From Paroedura picta (taxonomy: Eukaryota > Chordata > Lepidosauria > Squamata > Gekkonidae), in contig NC_135372.1 of the NCBI RefSeq assembly GCF_049243985.1, positions 99,873,318-99,937,317 of the forward strand: 64,000 nucleotides of DNA. The letters are read 5' to 3'. The stretch's first letter is position 1, and the number at the start of each line of letters is the position of its first letter. Shown piece after piece: positions 48,011 through 59,399 of the stretch. The notes beneath the pieces were generated by a model. The model saw only the letters and a program-made list of their open reading frames with translations. It made no database searches and was not told the origin of the DNA. Made by a program: the position numbers and the translations under genes.

Positions 48011-51000
48011 TTGTACTGCTTCAGCCAATTTCTGCTTAGGCACCTGTTCTGTTACTGCCATTGGTTCTCTTCAGCTTCTGGCTTCCTAACCCTTTCTCCA
48101 GTGACTGGAAGAGTAACTTTGACGTGAAGCTACATTGACATGAAGCTAAACAGAGCAGGGCTGTTTAGACTTTTGTCTTAGTGGTCATACACAGAAGGTG
48201 TTGTGGTCTCCTCCAAGTAATACTTTTGGAGCTTCTTAACATTAACAACAACAAAAAAGTTGCTGTTGTTTTTGATAATACCAATATCAGTACCAATACT
48301 AGGCCTTTTTAAAAAGACAATTTCATATACAACACAATTGCTATGCATTAGCAAAAATATTGAATTTTTCTTACTGTGTGGAAGCCCAGGGTCTGGCATA
48401 GCAAAGCTGCCAGAGAAGGGTCAGTGAACCGGCTTGGACCTGATATGGGAAAGGGAAACTTGCAGGAAGATCATACCTGGGAGAAGCCAGCCCCATTTCT
48501 GATGGTGCTGGGAGGAAGACTCCATTCCATACTGAGCCATTATGAATGGTGCTGAACGATTCTCTCTCCTCCATTACCAGTTGGACAACTAGAAGAGTAG
48601 GGGGAGACTCACTGCTGCCTTTTGAGGTGGTCTCTTGGGAAGGTGAAGCTCTTTGCAGGTTGCTGCCAGGATATGTGCACTAACAAGTTCTGGTGAAGAC
48701 AGCAATGGTTTATTTTGATTTAAAATTTAAGAGCAGGCAAAGCGGACAAACCTTTCCCCTGCCTTATCAGTTTCACTTGGAAGCAAGAAAGCTTGGGGAG
48801 GGGGATCATGCAGAGAAGAGAGAGATGCAGGGACTCCACATCAGGAAAAGCTTGCCTCAGAACTAGCTGAGATGATATTATTGGTGAGATCATACTTCAG
48901 CATTCCATGCAGCAGCTGCAAGTTGCAAAAGGAAAAAGTATATACATTCAGTGTTTTGGGGAGTAACAGCATTTGATCCAGAAGAAATATCAATGCTAGA
49001 GAACAAGACACATGCAAGCAAGCGGCCACTGTATGCACTCTTATGAGATCAACACTGAACTCAGGTAGAATGGACTCTCAGTAAGAGAGTTGTGCGCGGC
49101 GGTGTCCGAACTGGTTGTTCCCGGACGACGCAGCCAGTGTCACACCGAGGGAGGGGTGGGAGGTGCGGGTGCTGGTGTGTAACTCGGTGCACACATGCAG
49201 ATGGCCAATTCAGACGCCGCCGTGCACAACCCTAGTACATATCGCATGAGATAGATTGACTCAATAAAGGAAGCCACTGCTCTTAGTCTGCAAGACATGA
49301 CCAAGTTAATATAAGAATCACAAGGTTGTCATAAGTTGGAAGTGATTTGGCAGCACATAGTATGCATGCTGGGATACAGCAGGGACAAGGGGGTCCCTTT
49401 TCTGTACTTAGACCAAGGGGTGGGAGTGTCAGCCTAGGACCTTGTTCTAGAAATTGATTAATTAAAATGGAAGTGTATAACCACACCAAAGAAACACGGC
49501 CCCATGTGCTGGTAGCTAAGTGCCCATTTATTTTGCTGCTCTCATTCCCTGGCCAGCTGAGATTGCTGTTGCAACAGAAAAAATGACCATATGGCATTCC
49601 ACACCCATAATGATCTTCTTAGTCCTTTTGCTTCTTTGATGCTGAACAAACAATACAGGGTATTTTTTATTCACAAAAACACTTGTGTTTAGGTGATCTC
49701 CACAAACCTATACCAACCAATAGCTAAATTCCTCTGAATTGTTCTGGCTCTCGGTACAGGGGTTTTAAGAATGGCTGTAACCCCAATCTTTCATCATCAT
49801 TGTACTTGGTGGTGGGTTTGTTTCCTCCATGGAAAGATTTTTGCTTGTCTTCTTAAATGTGAAGGGCAACTAAAGGGCAGGGATAAACAGCCACCAGCAC
49901 CACAAAATGCCCCCCCTGCCACCTGAACTCCCAGGCCAGTATCAGGGGCACTGAAATTCAACAGACCTCAGGTGAAGTTTTGGCTATCACTTCATTCCAT
50001 GTTAGAAGCCTTCACGCAATTAATTTCTGCTCATTGGGCTACTGCTAAGAAGACAGGAAGTCCACCAAAGAAAAAGCTAGCTACCTCACTACCACATTTA
50101 TATAAAAAGTCCAGTTAATGGGACATATGGCCCAATGGGGTGCACTGAGGATCACAGTGTTCCTGGAATATACACAATTTTAAACTTGCTGCCTTTATCT
50201 TCCTTAAGTTAAGTGCATATTTCAGACAGACATGCACATGATTCTGTGCTGGAGAAACAGGAACTATTGAATTCTTGTCTATCATGCAACTGTTAAATGT
50301 ACTGAGGTTCTACGAGGGCTGCTTCGATACAGTAATGATTCTGCATGGAGCTTTCAGAGCTACTGCACATATAAAATGGAGCATCCACACATCAATTTCC
50401 TCCATATTGTTCTTGACTTAGCCCCCTGTAGCTGTCATTTCCTGCTGCCCCTGGAGGGCTTTGTCAGATTTTTTAAAATTGATATATTACAATCTATTTA
50501 CCAGATCCTCTGAATCCTCAGCTCTCTTATCTTCTAATTAAGGAGTGGGATGTGCAAACTGAGAGTACAAGCACTGAGTCAGAAATGCACAGTTAAACTT
50601 GGTGTATGTGTGTGTGTGTGCATCATTTTAAATCTGAATACATTCTAACTTAGCAGTGTTGGATGGGATCATGCCTCTAAAGGAAAATAACAACTCTCTA
50701 GTTGGTTATGTGAAAACATTATATGCTAATTAGCACAAGCACATTGGATGGATCTTCAGCAGAGCTGAATTGAATTCTGAGGAACTAGAAGGCTTGCTAT
50801 GTTGTGGTAACTTGGATGGTCTTAAATAATAATTTCCAAATGCAAGACAAAGCTGTTGTGTTTGCAATATAACTGTACGGAAGCTTTCTGGTCTCTTTCC
50901 ATACCTACACTTCCAGGAAGAAGCCTGGCTCTCCTACAATGAGCGTCGTCCAGTCTGCTGGTGGAAGCTGCCCTCTGCTGGCAAATGCTACAAATTCAAA

Positions 51001-51359
51001 TTCCATGGCATTGTATCTGAGGAACTGTCCATGCACACAAAAGCTCATACCTTGAGTAAAACTTGGTCTTAAAGGTGCCCCTGGACTCTAAACTTTACAA
51101 GGGTTATCAAAAAGGATAAGACAAGGCATAGCAAAGCCTGTTGTTGATTCTGAGACCTGCTACTAAACTTGCTCCATTATTATTTTAACTGTAGCCTCTC
51201 ACTGCTGTAACATTCCTTATCATAATTCCAGTTGCTTGAGAAGTCTTCCTCCCCAAGCACTTATGGCAATCTTGCTTTTTTCTCTCCCTCACACACAGGG
51301 TTTTCCCTTCTGACTTCTTGCTGAGCAGTCCCTTTATCTATTTCCTTCTTATTTGTCTA
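48011..51359. other. intergenic stretch between CpG island and the Helitron-like element
   Basis: AT-rich. Apart from the MITE at 49089-49230 and an old repeat at 51020-51095, nothing recognised. Confidence 0.5.
49089..49230. mobile_element. 142-bp MITE with long terminal inverted repeats
   Basis: Left end GTTGTGCGCGGCGGTGTCCG and right end reading in complement GTTGTGCACGGCGGCGTCTG pair over about 26 bp with few mismatches. The interior is GC-rich. It is an island of CpG-rich DNA in an AT-rich setting. Superfamily not determined. Confidence 0.65.
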
Positions 51360-51600
51360 CTAGTAAAAAAGCCCATTGTATCCGAAATACAATGGGCGCT
51401 AGCAGGCTCTGCGAGCCGCGGATCGCCTTCCCCGGTGCTTGGGGAGCTTTTTTCCTCCCCCCCCTCTCGGAAAAAGCTCCCCAAGCACCGAGGAAGGCGA
51501 TCCACGGCTCTGCGAGCCGCGGATCGCCTTCCCCGGTGCTTGGGGAGCTTTTTTCCTCCCCCCCCTTCTCGGAAAAAGCTCCCCAAGCATAATAAAGGGA
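51360..51600 (-). mobile_element. Helitron-like non-autonomous element carrying the 101-bp palindromic unit
   Basis: On the minus strand the 5' end is TCCCTTTATTATGC from 51600 with host A before it. The 3' end is a hairpin (GCCCATTGTAT arms 51371-51381 and 51387-51397), a short T-rich stretch and CTAG (51360-51363) with host T after it. Between them lie nearly two copies of the palindromic unit (AAGCTCCCCAAGCACCG...CGGTGCTTGGGGAGCTT) that is amplified at 53.7-54.2 kb. Open frames through it are artefacts of the repeat. Confidence 0.65.
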
Positions 51601-53710
51601 TAAAGGGCAATTTGTTTCAGTGGGTAAAATGTTGGGCTTGAAAATGGGTGGTGTCAATTTAAGTCTCTGTCATAAAGCTTTCAGTCTAATCCTCTTGAGA
51701 ATTATCAGGCACTTGCTGCCTATAAAAATGTGAAGCAATCATTAATGGTAAATGAAAGAAAAGTTATACAGGCAGGAATCCTATGAGTGCTTACTGGCAA
51801 ATGGATCCCACTGAACTCATTGAGAATTACTTCTGACTCCAAAGGCATAGGATGAGGCTGTTAATGTGTCATTGTTTGATCTGGCAGCTCCGAGATGTGT
51901 TACACAGCTGTTTACTACCAGTCAACTTGGAGGCTACATGGAAATCATAGCTGCTAAGGAGTGTGCAGCTGCATCATTAACGAATGTATAGATGTCAAAC
52001 AAAACTGGTGCAACCCTATGTTGTGGGCATGATATAGACTGATTTGTTGGCTTCTCTGAGTTTACTGCGGTTCTATCAACCCTATGAACCCTAAGCCAAT
52101 TCAACTCTCATTGCTTTGTCCTAAGGACCTGGAAAAAAAATCAGAGACCGCATAGTCATCATTAAGCTAGGATGCTGTGGCTGATGCTTGGGTTAGTTTG
52201 TATTGAGGGACATCTTCTAGTCAGTATTTGAAAAGTGATTGCCACTTTTGCATATGAAAGACGCACACTGTTGTGCATTAACCAACATGATTGTTGAAAG
52301 AAATGGAAGGAAACCTTCAGAAAATCTATGTTCTGAAGGATCTACCGGGCTCTGCTCAGTAAATATCTGATGACAGAAGCAGGCAGAGCCATATCTTGTT
52401 AATTTTGTGCCCAGAATAATATAAAGAATATAAATTGCACCCTCTACAATGAAAATATAGTTATTTCGCTAAAGAGGCAAATGCATAAATAACAATATTA
52501 ATAACACAACGTTTATTTAGGCATGATATACTTTTTTTGTGCCCTTCAATTTTGTGTGCCTGAGGCAAATGTCTTGCTCTTGTTAACAGCTCTGAAAGCA
52601 GGGACTGTGCTAGATTGCAAGTGTGCAGGCATTAGGGCCATAGCCTTGGGGGGGGGGGCGACAAAGGCAATGGCCCTGCCCCATCAAACAGCTTTGAAAG
52701 AGGTCACCTCATATGTTGTACCAAGGGCAGAATGATCTGCCTGGCACTGCTGAAGGCAATGGCAGCAGCCAAACAACAGACAGGTGAGCCAAAGGGCTTG
52801 TCCAAACAATTGAGCCAGCCACTTGCATGCCTCAGGACCAGCCTGCCCTGGGTGCTGCATGCCAGACAGCAAGCTCTCCCAGATGGAAACACCCGCTCAC
52901 TGCTCTTCGCCTCCAGCAGCCACTACATAAAGATGTCACAGCCAGTGACAAAGTAGTTTACTGCAAACTCCTGCCATTTTCTTAGCTCATCCTGGGAATG
53001 GCATTCTGTCCGGCTGAAGTTCAAATGCACAATTCCAGCAAGGACTGAGGGCCCTTCCCTCCTGTCTTTGGGGAAGGAGTTCTGCACACAGCCTAGCCGG
53101 GTTGTGGAATGCAGCCTGATTATTGGTGACAGTGGTTGATTTCAGCTCATTTTCTATTTATATCCTAATTGGTTTGTAATTTTTTTAAAAAACGAAGAGT
53201 TGCCCGTCTTAGAGAGAAGCAATCCTGTGCAGTCATACTATAATGCAGGTAAAGAGAGGCTGGGTTGCCAAAGATGCATAGTTGAAGTTCTACTTGGAAG
53301 CAAATCCCATTTTATTCAGTGGAGCTTAATCTCAGGAAATGGTTCTTAGATTACAGCCTCAGTAAGACTGACCTAGCCCCAAGGTTAAGCACACCACCTC
53401 TCTGTTGATTTTAATCGGCAGGTGACTCCTTCACTGCATGCAAATAGATCCTTATCCTGCTTCTGTGTAACAGCAACTTGAGGTTTAGACATTTATGGGC
53501 AATACAGTTTTAAGTTTCTTCCTTTGCCATCTGAAGCATCACCTGCTGATTTCTTCAGATCAAGGTGCTGTTAAAGGCAGAAGAGAAAACTGGACTCTCT
53601 TTTTCCCAATCTTTTGGCAACCCTGCTTTGGAACTGTAGGTTAAAAATTGGAAAGCTAAAGAGTCTTTTAGAAAGTTCAAGAAAAGACATTTTGGTTTCC
53701 ATAAAAATGC
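51601..53710. other. intergenic stretch between the Helitron-like element and the palindrome array
   Basis: AT-rich, no recognised repeat or gene. A G-run at about 52650. Base composition changes abruptly at both borders to the GC-rich elements. Confidence 0.5.
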
Positions 53711-54195
53711 TTCCCCGTTGCTTGGGGAGCTTTTTCCGAGAGGGGGGGGGAGGAAAAAAGCTCCCCAAGCACCGGGGAAGGCGATCGACGGCTCTGCGAG
53801 CCGCGGATCGCCTTCCACGGTGCCTGGGGAGCTTTTTTCCTCCCCCCCCTCTCGGAAAAAGCTCCCCAAGCACCGGGGAAGGCGATCCACGGCTCTGCGA
53901 GCCGCGGATCGCCTTCCACGGTGCCTGGGGAGCTTTTTTCCTCCCCCCCCTCTCGGAAAAAGCTCCCCAAGCACCGGGGAAGGCGATCCACGGCTCTGCG
54001 AGCCGCGGATCGCCGTCCTCGGTGCCTGGGGAGCTTTTTTCTTCCCCCCCCCTCTCGGAAAAAGCTCCCCAAGCACCGGGGAAGGCGATCCACGGCTCTG
54101 CGAGCCGCGGATCGCCGTCCCCGGTGCCTGGGGAGCTTTTTTCCTCCCCCCCCTCTCGGAAAAAGCTCCCCAAGCACCGGGGAAGGCGATCCGCG
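53711..54195. repeat. tandem array of a 101-bp long-palindrome unit
   Basis: Successive unit starts (CGATC) fall at 53782, 53883, 53984, 54086 and 54187, spacings 101, 101, 102 and 101 bp. Each unit is an imperfect palindrome. Arms of about 32 bp (AAGCTCCCCAAGCACCGG... and its complement) flank a small inner hairpin CGGCTC-TGC-GAGCCG. Units are joined by the spacer TTTCCTCCCCCCCCTCTCGG. At the left edge (53730-53755) the spacer lies in the opposite orientation, as if one spacer had flipped. Several long open frames on both strands come from the unit length in these phases and are not genes. Confidence 0.9.
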
Positions 54196-54199
54196 GCCC

Positions 54200-54850
54200 G
54201 CAGTCCACGCACTTGAACAGACGGCCAGGAAGCCCCCCCCCCCGGCTGGCTGCAGGCCACTCCCCGGAATGCCGCTGGGATCTGGTGGGACGCAATGCTG
54301 CCGCTGGGGGCGGCCAGGGGCTTGACGGGTCTTTCTGCCTGGAGCCGGCGGCTGAGCGCGGCAGCCCCCCCCCCCCTCGGCTCTGCCTCTTCGCAGATAG
54401 GAACCTTCTGCCGCCGCCGCCTCCCCGCGCTCGGCCTCAGACGATCGGGGCACATTGCAGGGCGGCGAAAGGGGCTGTTGAAACACCCGGCCGGGGATCT
54501 GGCGGCCGGTTCCCACGCTCAGCGAGCAAAACTGAAGGCTTCCTCGGTTCTCTCTGGGCGAAGGAAACTGGTCCCAGTCCACGCACTTGAACAGACGGCC
54601 AGGAAGCCCCCCCCCCAGCTGGCTGCAGGCCACTCCCCGGAATGCCGCTGGGATCTGGTGGGACGCAATGCAGCCGCTGGGGTCGGCCAGGGGCTTGACG
54701 GGTCTTTCTGCCTGGAGGCGGCGGCTGACCGCGGCGGCTGACCGCGGCAGCCCCCCCCCCGGCTCTGCCTCTTCGCAGATAGGAACCTTCTGGCGCCGCC
54801 GGCGCCGCCTCCCCGCGCTCGGCCATCTGTAGCGCATGATCGTTTTTATA
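54200..54850. repeat. GC-rich tandem duplication next to the palindrome array
   Basis: A segment starting CAGTCCACGCACTTGAACAG at about 54200 recurs from about 54573 with high identity. It includes the stretch CCACTCCCCGGAATGCCG, the TTGACGGGTCTTTCTGCC region and the CTTCGCAGATAGGAACC region, so the duplicate offset is about 373 bp. The second copy is shorter and has internal GCGGCTGACC doublings. CpG density is promoter-like. It could be a captured host CpG-island fragment carried by the neighbouring element. No known coding match is visible. Confidence 0.75.
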
Positions 54851-55495
54851 ACGGGGCTCAAGGCGATCGAATGGAAGGTGGTGGCATAATTAAGTGCTGT
54901 GAATTCCCTCCTTGCTCATTAAAACTTTTCACTTCTTGGATTGCATTCGCCTTTCGGCAAGCACAAAACCGGGCGGGCCGAGACAGGCCGCCTCGCGCTC
55001 CGTCGCCGCAGATCCAGCCAGAAACCCGGCGGGTCGCATAAACATGCCGGCGGGAGAAGCCGCGAGGGGATGCCACATTCCTCAGGAGCAGCTGCCGCCG
55101 CAGGAAGCAGCGGGCCAGCGGCGGACGCCTCCGGGCCCTGCACGTATCCCTGCCCCCCCCCACCACAGCGAAGCAAGCCGCCCAACCCAGGGAAACACCG
55201 CAGGAAAACACGCTGCCGCGCTGCATCCCCACCAGCTTTTGAAAGGCCGCTTGTTCTCCATGCAAAAGGGTGCAGAGTCTCCGGACGTCGTTTCCGGCAG
55301 AAGGCCTCAGTGTGAACGGAAAAACAGAGAGCGTACGGCCTGAGTCTCCGACCCGCTTTCCTCCTGCAGATTGGCTGGCGTTTGGAATTTTTTTGTAGGA
55401 GCAGATCGTGGTTTGTGCTGCGGGTTTGCAGGGCGATCGCGCAGGTTTCTGGTAGCCCTCCAAGAAGATCGAGGAACAACTGCAGACCGCCGGGC
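54851..55495. other. CpG-rich segment of unknown origin between duplication and hairpin cluster
   Basis: GC-rich single-copy-looking DNA with many CpGs. Open frames of 238 and 276 codons cross it on the minus strand, but the products are Arg/Pro/Gly-rich and not recognised. It may be a captured gene promoter or part of a large non-autonomous element that includes both flanks. Confidence 0.4.
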
Positions 55496-55896
55496 AGGGA
55501 GCCCCCGGCAGCCGCGCTCCGCGCGACTGCCGGGGGCTCCCTCTGGCAGCGACCTGACGCGCCTCTCGCCACATCAGGCCGCCGCCCCTGCGAGCCAGCT
55601 TCTCTTCTTAAAGGCTTCTCTTTCCCCTCGGGTGGTGGCCTGACGCGGCGAGAGGCGCAAAGCGCCTCTCGCCGCATCAGGCCGGGAGCAACTGCGAGCC
55701 GCGCTGCGCGCGGCTCGCAGTTGCTTGGGCTGGGAAGCAGAGGGACCAATCGGCAGGCGCTTCGCGCCCGCCGATTGGTCCCTCTGATTGTCTGTCATGA
55801 GGAAGGGTCCAATCCGGACCCTTCCTCATCCCGGACACATCCCGCCCTAGAATGCCTTACTCCTTTATTTAGTCCGTGGCGCCCGCGGCGCCACGG
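55496..55896. repeat. cluster of six different GC-rich hairpins
   Basis: Six inverted repeats lie one after another: 55496-55542 (16-bp perfect arms, 15-nt loop), 55637-55683 (22-bp arms, one G-T), 55687-55725 (18-bp perfect, 3-nt loop), 55738-55786 (23-bp arms, one mismatch), 55797-55829 (14-bp perfect, 5-nt loop) and 55874-55896 (10-bp perfect). Their arm sequences are unrelated to one another. The first is shared, loop included, with the Helitron-like element at 22992-23040. No coding sequence. Confidence 0.9.
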
Positions 55897-55899
55897 GCG

Positions 55900-58344
55900 G
55901 TGTACAGATGACTATCCCACCCAGTCTCTTTCTTTCTCTCTTTGCTGTCCCAGCCGAGAGAACAGAGGGAAGAAATTAAATCACCTTCTTATATTCTGCT
56001 TTTGAAATGGCACACAGCAGGCTTTTGAAAGTAAAAAAAAAAAAACGAAATGTTTTATTTAATCTGAAGGAGAAAAAGTCATTATAAAACTTAGGTAACT
56101 TTATATTCACACAAACACCAGAAAATTTGTTGCCAACAAGTGTTCCTGCTATTATACAAGGTCTTTAAAACTTTGAGGAAAGAGGCTTTCTTTTCAGTTT
56201 CTGCTTAACCACTCAAACATAGGTTTCTATATTGTACTGATATATAAAGTGTAGAAGGTAGAAACAATTTCCAGTTTCCTTCTTTTTACACAAAGCAGGG
56301 ATCACTGTTTTATTTAAGAGGCATTTCCCTTTTTGACTGTACAGGGATCATTTATCTTTAGTAAAAGCTATTTCCCATTTTTGCCTTGAATGAGGATCCT
56401 CCTAGATCCACTTACTCTCTTAGCCTCCTTCCCAGTACATACTCAGTGCCTAACTGTCTCCTGTTCAACTGTCAGTTCCCAACTATCATTCCATAACTGA
56501 CTCTCAACAGAATTCCATTTGAACAGCCTGTCACTTAAAGGTTCTCGGACTCTGTTAGCATTAATCCTCAATAGACCATCACAGCAGGACTCAATGGTTC
56601 CTAAAGGAATCCCCAATTTAGTGCCCAGCATGGCATCTTCTGATTCCCATTTGTTTCATCCTGAAAGCAGAGCCAAACCTTCCTGTCCTCCATAAAGCAG
56701 AAGATTATTCAGCTGACCCCAGAAGAACACCACATTTGGTTCTTCAAGAAGTACACATTCCAAAATAGTTGTTCCCAATGGATAATGCTTGGCTTAGAAA
56801 AATGAAATCAGCCTTTCTTCAGCTGATTCTCCTGTGGAGTGGCGGTGAAAACAGGCATCCATGTTGTATCCGTGTATTTTTCCAACAAGTATGACTAAAA
56901 GACTAGTGGTACCTGTGAAAGTATTATTATGGGGAGATGGCATGGTGGGAAAGGGTGGGGCTGTTAGAGCCACAGCCTGAATCCAAATGGGGGCCTTTGT
57001 GGTTCCTTTTAAATGTTAAAAGAACAGTGATAATGAATCACTAGTGTGGTTTGCCCCTTACACTCATTAATTTCTCTCTTTAAAAAAAGATGTTCTTTGT
57101 TGCGTTGAACCCTCGTCCCCCTTTTCTCTTGAAAGCACAGTTTGGAGAGGCGGGACTGTCAGGGGGCAACTTGTACAGAAAGAAAATTCTGTATTCATAT
57201 ATCTAGTTATTTATATATGTGTTGTCTCCTGAATGATGAACAATTCATGTGGCAACCATATTCCCAGGCAAGTTGTTACGTGACTTTTGACTGAGACAAG
57301 GAGAAACCTGTCAAGAGGTTGTTTCCCTCTCAGGCTTTGCAGACAGGTAAGCAAAAAACAAGCCTGTTTGATCTCTGCTACTGCTGCTGTTCTTCTCTAC
57401 CCCCACACCTGTGGAAGGCTATGACAACACCGTGTGAGAAATCTTCCTGGCACCTGTTACCCCTACTACATAACATGGGATTGAAAACTTGAGCATTGGC
57501 TTCATACTAATTACAATTCAAAGGAAACAGAAAGCTGGCTGAAAAAGTAAGTTTTCTAAAAATAACAAAGAAGTCTGTAGACAGACAGGCCCCCAGGGGT
57601 TATATGGCATTTACCAGAAGTTTGGGCGGATGTTGACATCACTGATGCCCACTTCTCCAGTTGCTCTGCAAGTCTAATCTCTTTCTCCACAATGGAAACG
57701 GTAAATGATCGGTCGATTGATTAGCTGGTTCTCACATCTTACTTCTGCACTCACTTCTCTGAAGGGGCATGACACCCCTTGCGGGGCGGGTGTCCTCAAA
57801 GCCTGAAAACTATTTTAGACGTTCTTCCATGATCAAAAGGTTGAAAAAGCCTGACTTACATCCTGAATGAAACTTTGTTGATCTTAAAAGTGTCACTGGA
57901 CTCAAATGTCGTTCTGCTGCTTTACACCAACACAGCTACCTACCTGAATATAGTCCATACATTGTAAGAGTTCTGTTTAGAACAGTTATATTTGATGCAT
58001 TATATTATATTGATTCCAAAATGTTATGAAAGGAGTCTCAGATTTGTACAAATTTATATGCCCAAGTCTTCTGTGATGCCATATATTTATAAATTGTAAG
58101 GTTGTCCATAATCATGACCCACCAAACCTTATCCACGTACTCCCTTTTCTCCAGGGATCTTTTGCTGTATAGCAAAGTGTTTTCTTTACATGGGTAGTGA
58201 GGGTGGAGGAGGTTTACCTGCATTTACCCAGTAGCTTTTCATTGTTGGCAAAGGCCTATTTTCCAGCAACCCTTCCGATTTCCAAACCTCTCTCCCTCCC
58301 CCCCTTTCCTTGCATGCCTCCTTGTGCACTGAGTCCTGCCTGCT
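55900..58344. other. intergenic stretch right of the hairpin cluster
   Basis: AT-rich, with an A-run at 56031-56045. No gene recognised. An old interspersed repeat lies at 57868-57955. Confidence 0.5.
57868..57955 (+). repeat. old interspersed 3'-end repeat, longest copy
   Basis: TGAATGAAACTTTGTTGATC then TTAAAAGTGTCACTGGACTC and CTGCTTTACACCAACACAGC. Matches the copies at 23790 and 51020. Confidence 0.55.
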
Positions 58345-58505
58345 GTTCATAGAATCATAAGAGTTGGAAGGGACCTCCAGGGTCCAACCCCCTGCAGAAT
58401 GCAGGAAATCCACAATTACCAGCCCATCCACAGTGACCCCAATTCCATACCCAGATGATGCCTCCTCCCCAAAAAAAAACCCAGAATCCCTGGCCAGTCT
58501 AATCC
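58345..58505 (-). mobile_element. CR1-type 3' end fragment
   Basis: AGAATCATAAGAGTTGGAAG then GGACCTCCAGGGTCC, CCCCTGCAGAATGCAGG and CACAGTGACCCCAATTCC follow the same tail consensus as at 27844-28005. Confidence 0.8.
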
Positions 58506-59058
58506 ATTCACGTTCAAGCGGGCTTCTCTTCCTGTTTAAATAAAGGAAGGATTTGCGTTAGATTTCAGGAAGGCTCTGCTACTCCGAAAAGAAGTCGCGA
58601 TCTGTGAGGAATGAGTCCCCAGCCGGCAGGGAAATAAATGCACGTTCTCGGTCTCCGCTCTGCTAGGCTGGGTCGGAGCAGCCCTTCAGACGAGTCCTCC
58701 TCCCGTGCTCTTCGTCTTCCGTCCCACTTGGAGTGCTCGGCGGCGGGACCGTGGCAGAAGATCCATTCGCTGGAGCTGCTCCCGAGTCAGCCGGCGGCGT
58801 GTTCCAGAGAGGCTGAGACGCCACGTGGCATCCAGTCCATGGCTCTATTGGAGGGGGGGACCACACATTCGGCATGTGAAGTTGGAAGGAGAACTTTATG
58901 CATCCAGTTAATATACAAGGGGTGTATGTGTGAGGGGAATCCTTATATGAAACTACTATATAAAACAAATCAGAACAAATTATATTTATAATTAGTAAAT
59001 CGCTAAGGTGCCTGCCCATGTATACTATCAGCAGAGTGGAAACAAAAGCAGTCAGAGT

Positions 59059-59131
59059 GCCCGGATAGCTCAGTCGGTAGAGCATCAGACTTTTAATCTG
59101 AGGGTCCAGGGTTCAAGTCCCTGTTCGGGCG
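59059..59131 (+). tRNA. tRNA-Lys (anticodon TTT)
   Basis: Complete 73-nt nuclear tRNA gene. The acceptor stem GCCCGGA pairs with TTCGGGC (one G-T wobble), with D-arm AGCTCAGTCGGTAGAGC, anticodon arm CAGACTTTTAATCTG with TTT anticodon, variable loop and T-arm CAGGGTTCAAGTCCCTG, and discriminator G. The A box (TAGCTCAGTCGG) and B box (GGTTCAAGTCC) of the internal Pol III promoter are intact. A T5 terminator follows at about 59136-59140. No intron. It decodes AAA/AAG lysine codons. It faces an identical copy 268 bp away. Confidence 0.97.
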
Positions 59132-59399
59132 TTGATTTTTAATACAATAATCACAATTCAATCCAAATATATCCAATCTCCAAATTCAATACAATGGAAA
59201 ATAATGAACAGGAAAAAGGGTTCTTTTTTTCAATAGATTTTATTTTTTACATGTATCTGAAATCCACAGCTTCTCTCCACGGGCTAATACACCGCTCTGC
59301 AAAAGAAAAAAATTAAGATAAAAAACACCCTTTGAATAGAGAATGCAATCTGGCGCAATAAGGAATTGAGGTGGGGAAAAAAGATCCAAAAAAACTTTT
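59132..59399. other. spacer between the convergent tRNA-Lys genes
   Basis: AT-rich 268-bp spacer holding the Pol III terminators of both tRNA genes at its ends, with T-rich and A-rich runs near 59223-59255 and 59300-59330. No repeat recognised. Confidence 0.6.

Noticed and set aside
53555-54861. Open frames of 200-394 codons on both strands across the palindrome array
   Set aside because: They come from repeated palindromic DNA without stops in several frames; products are repetitive and unlike any protein.
54858-55749. Minus-strand frames of 238 and 276 codons
   Set aside because: GC-rich chance frames crossing hairpins and unrelated blocks; no family recognised.
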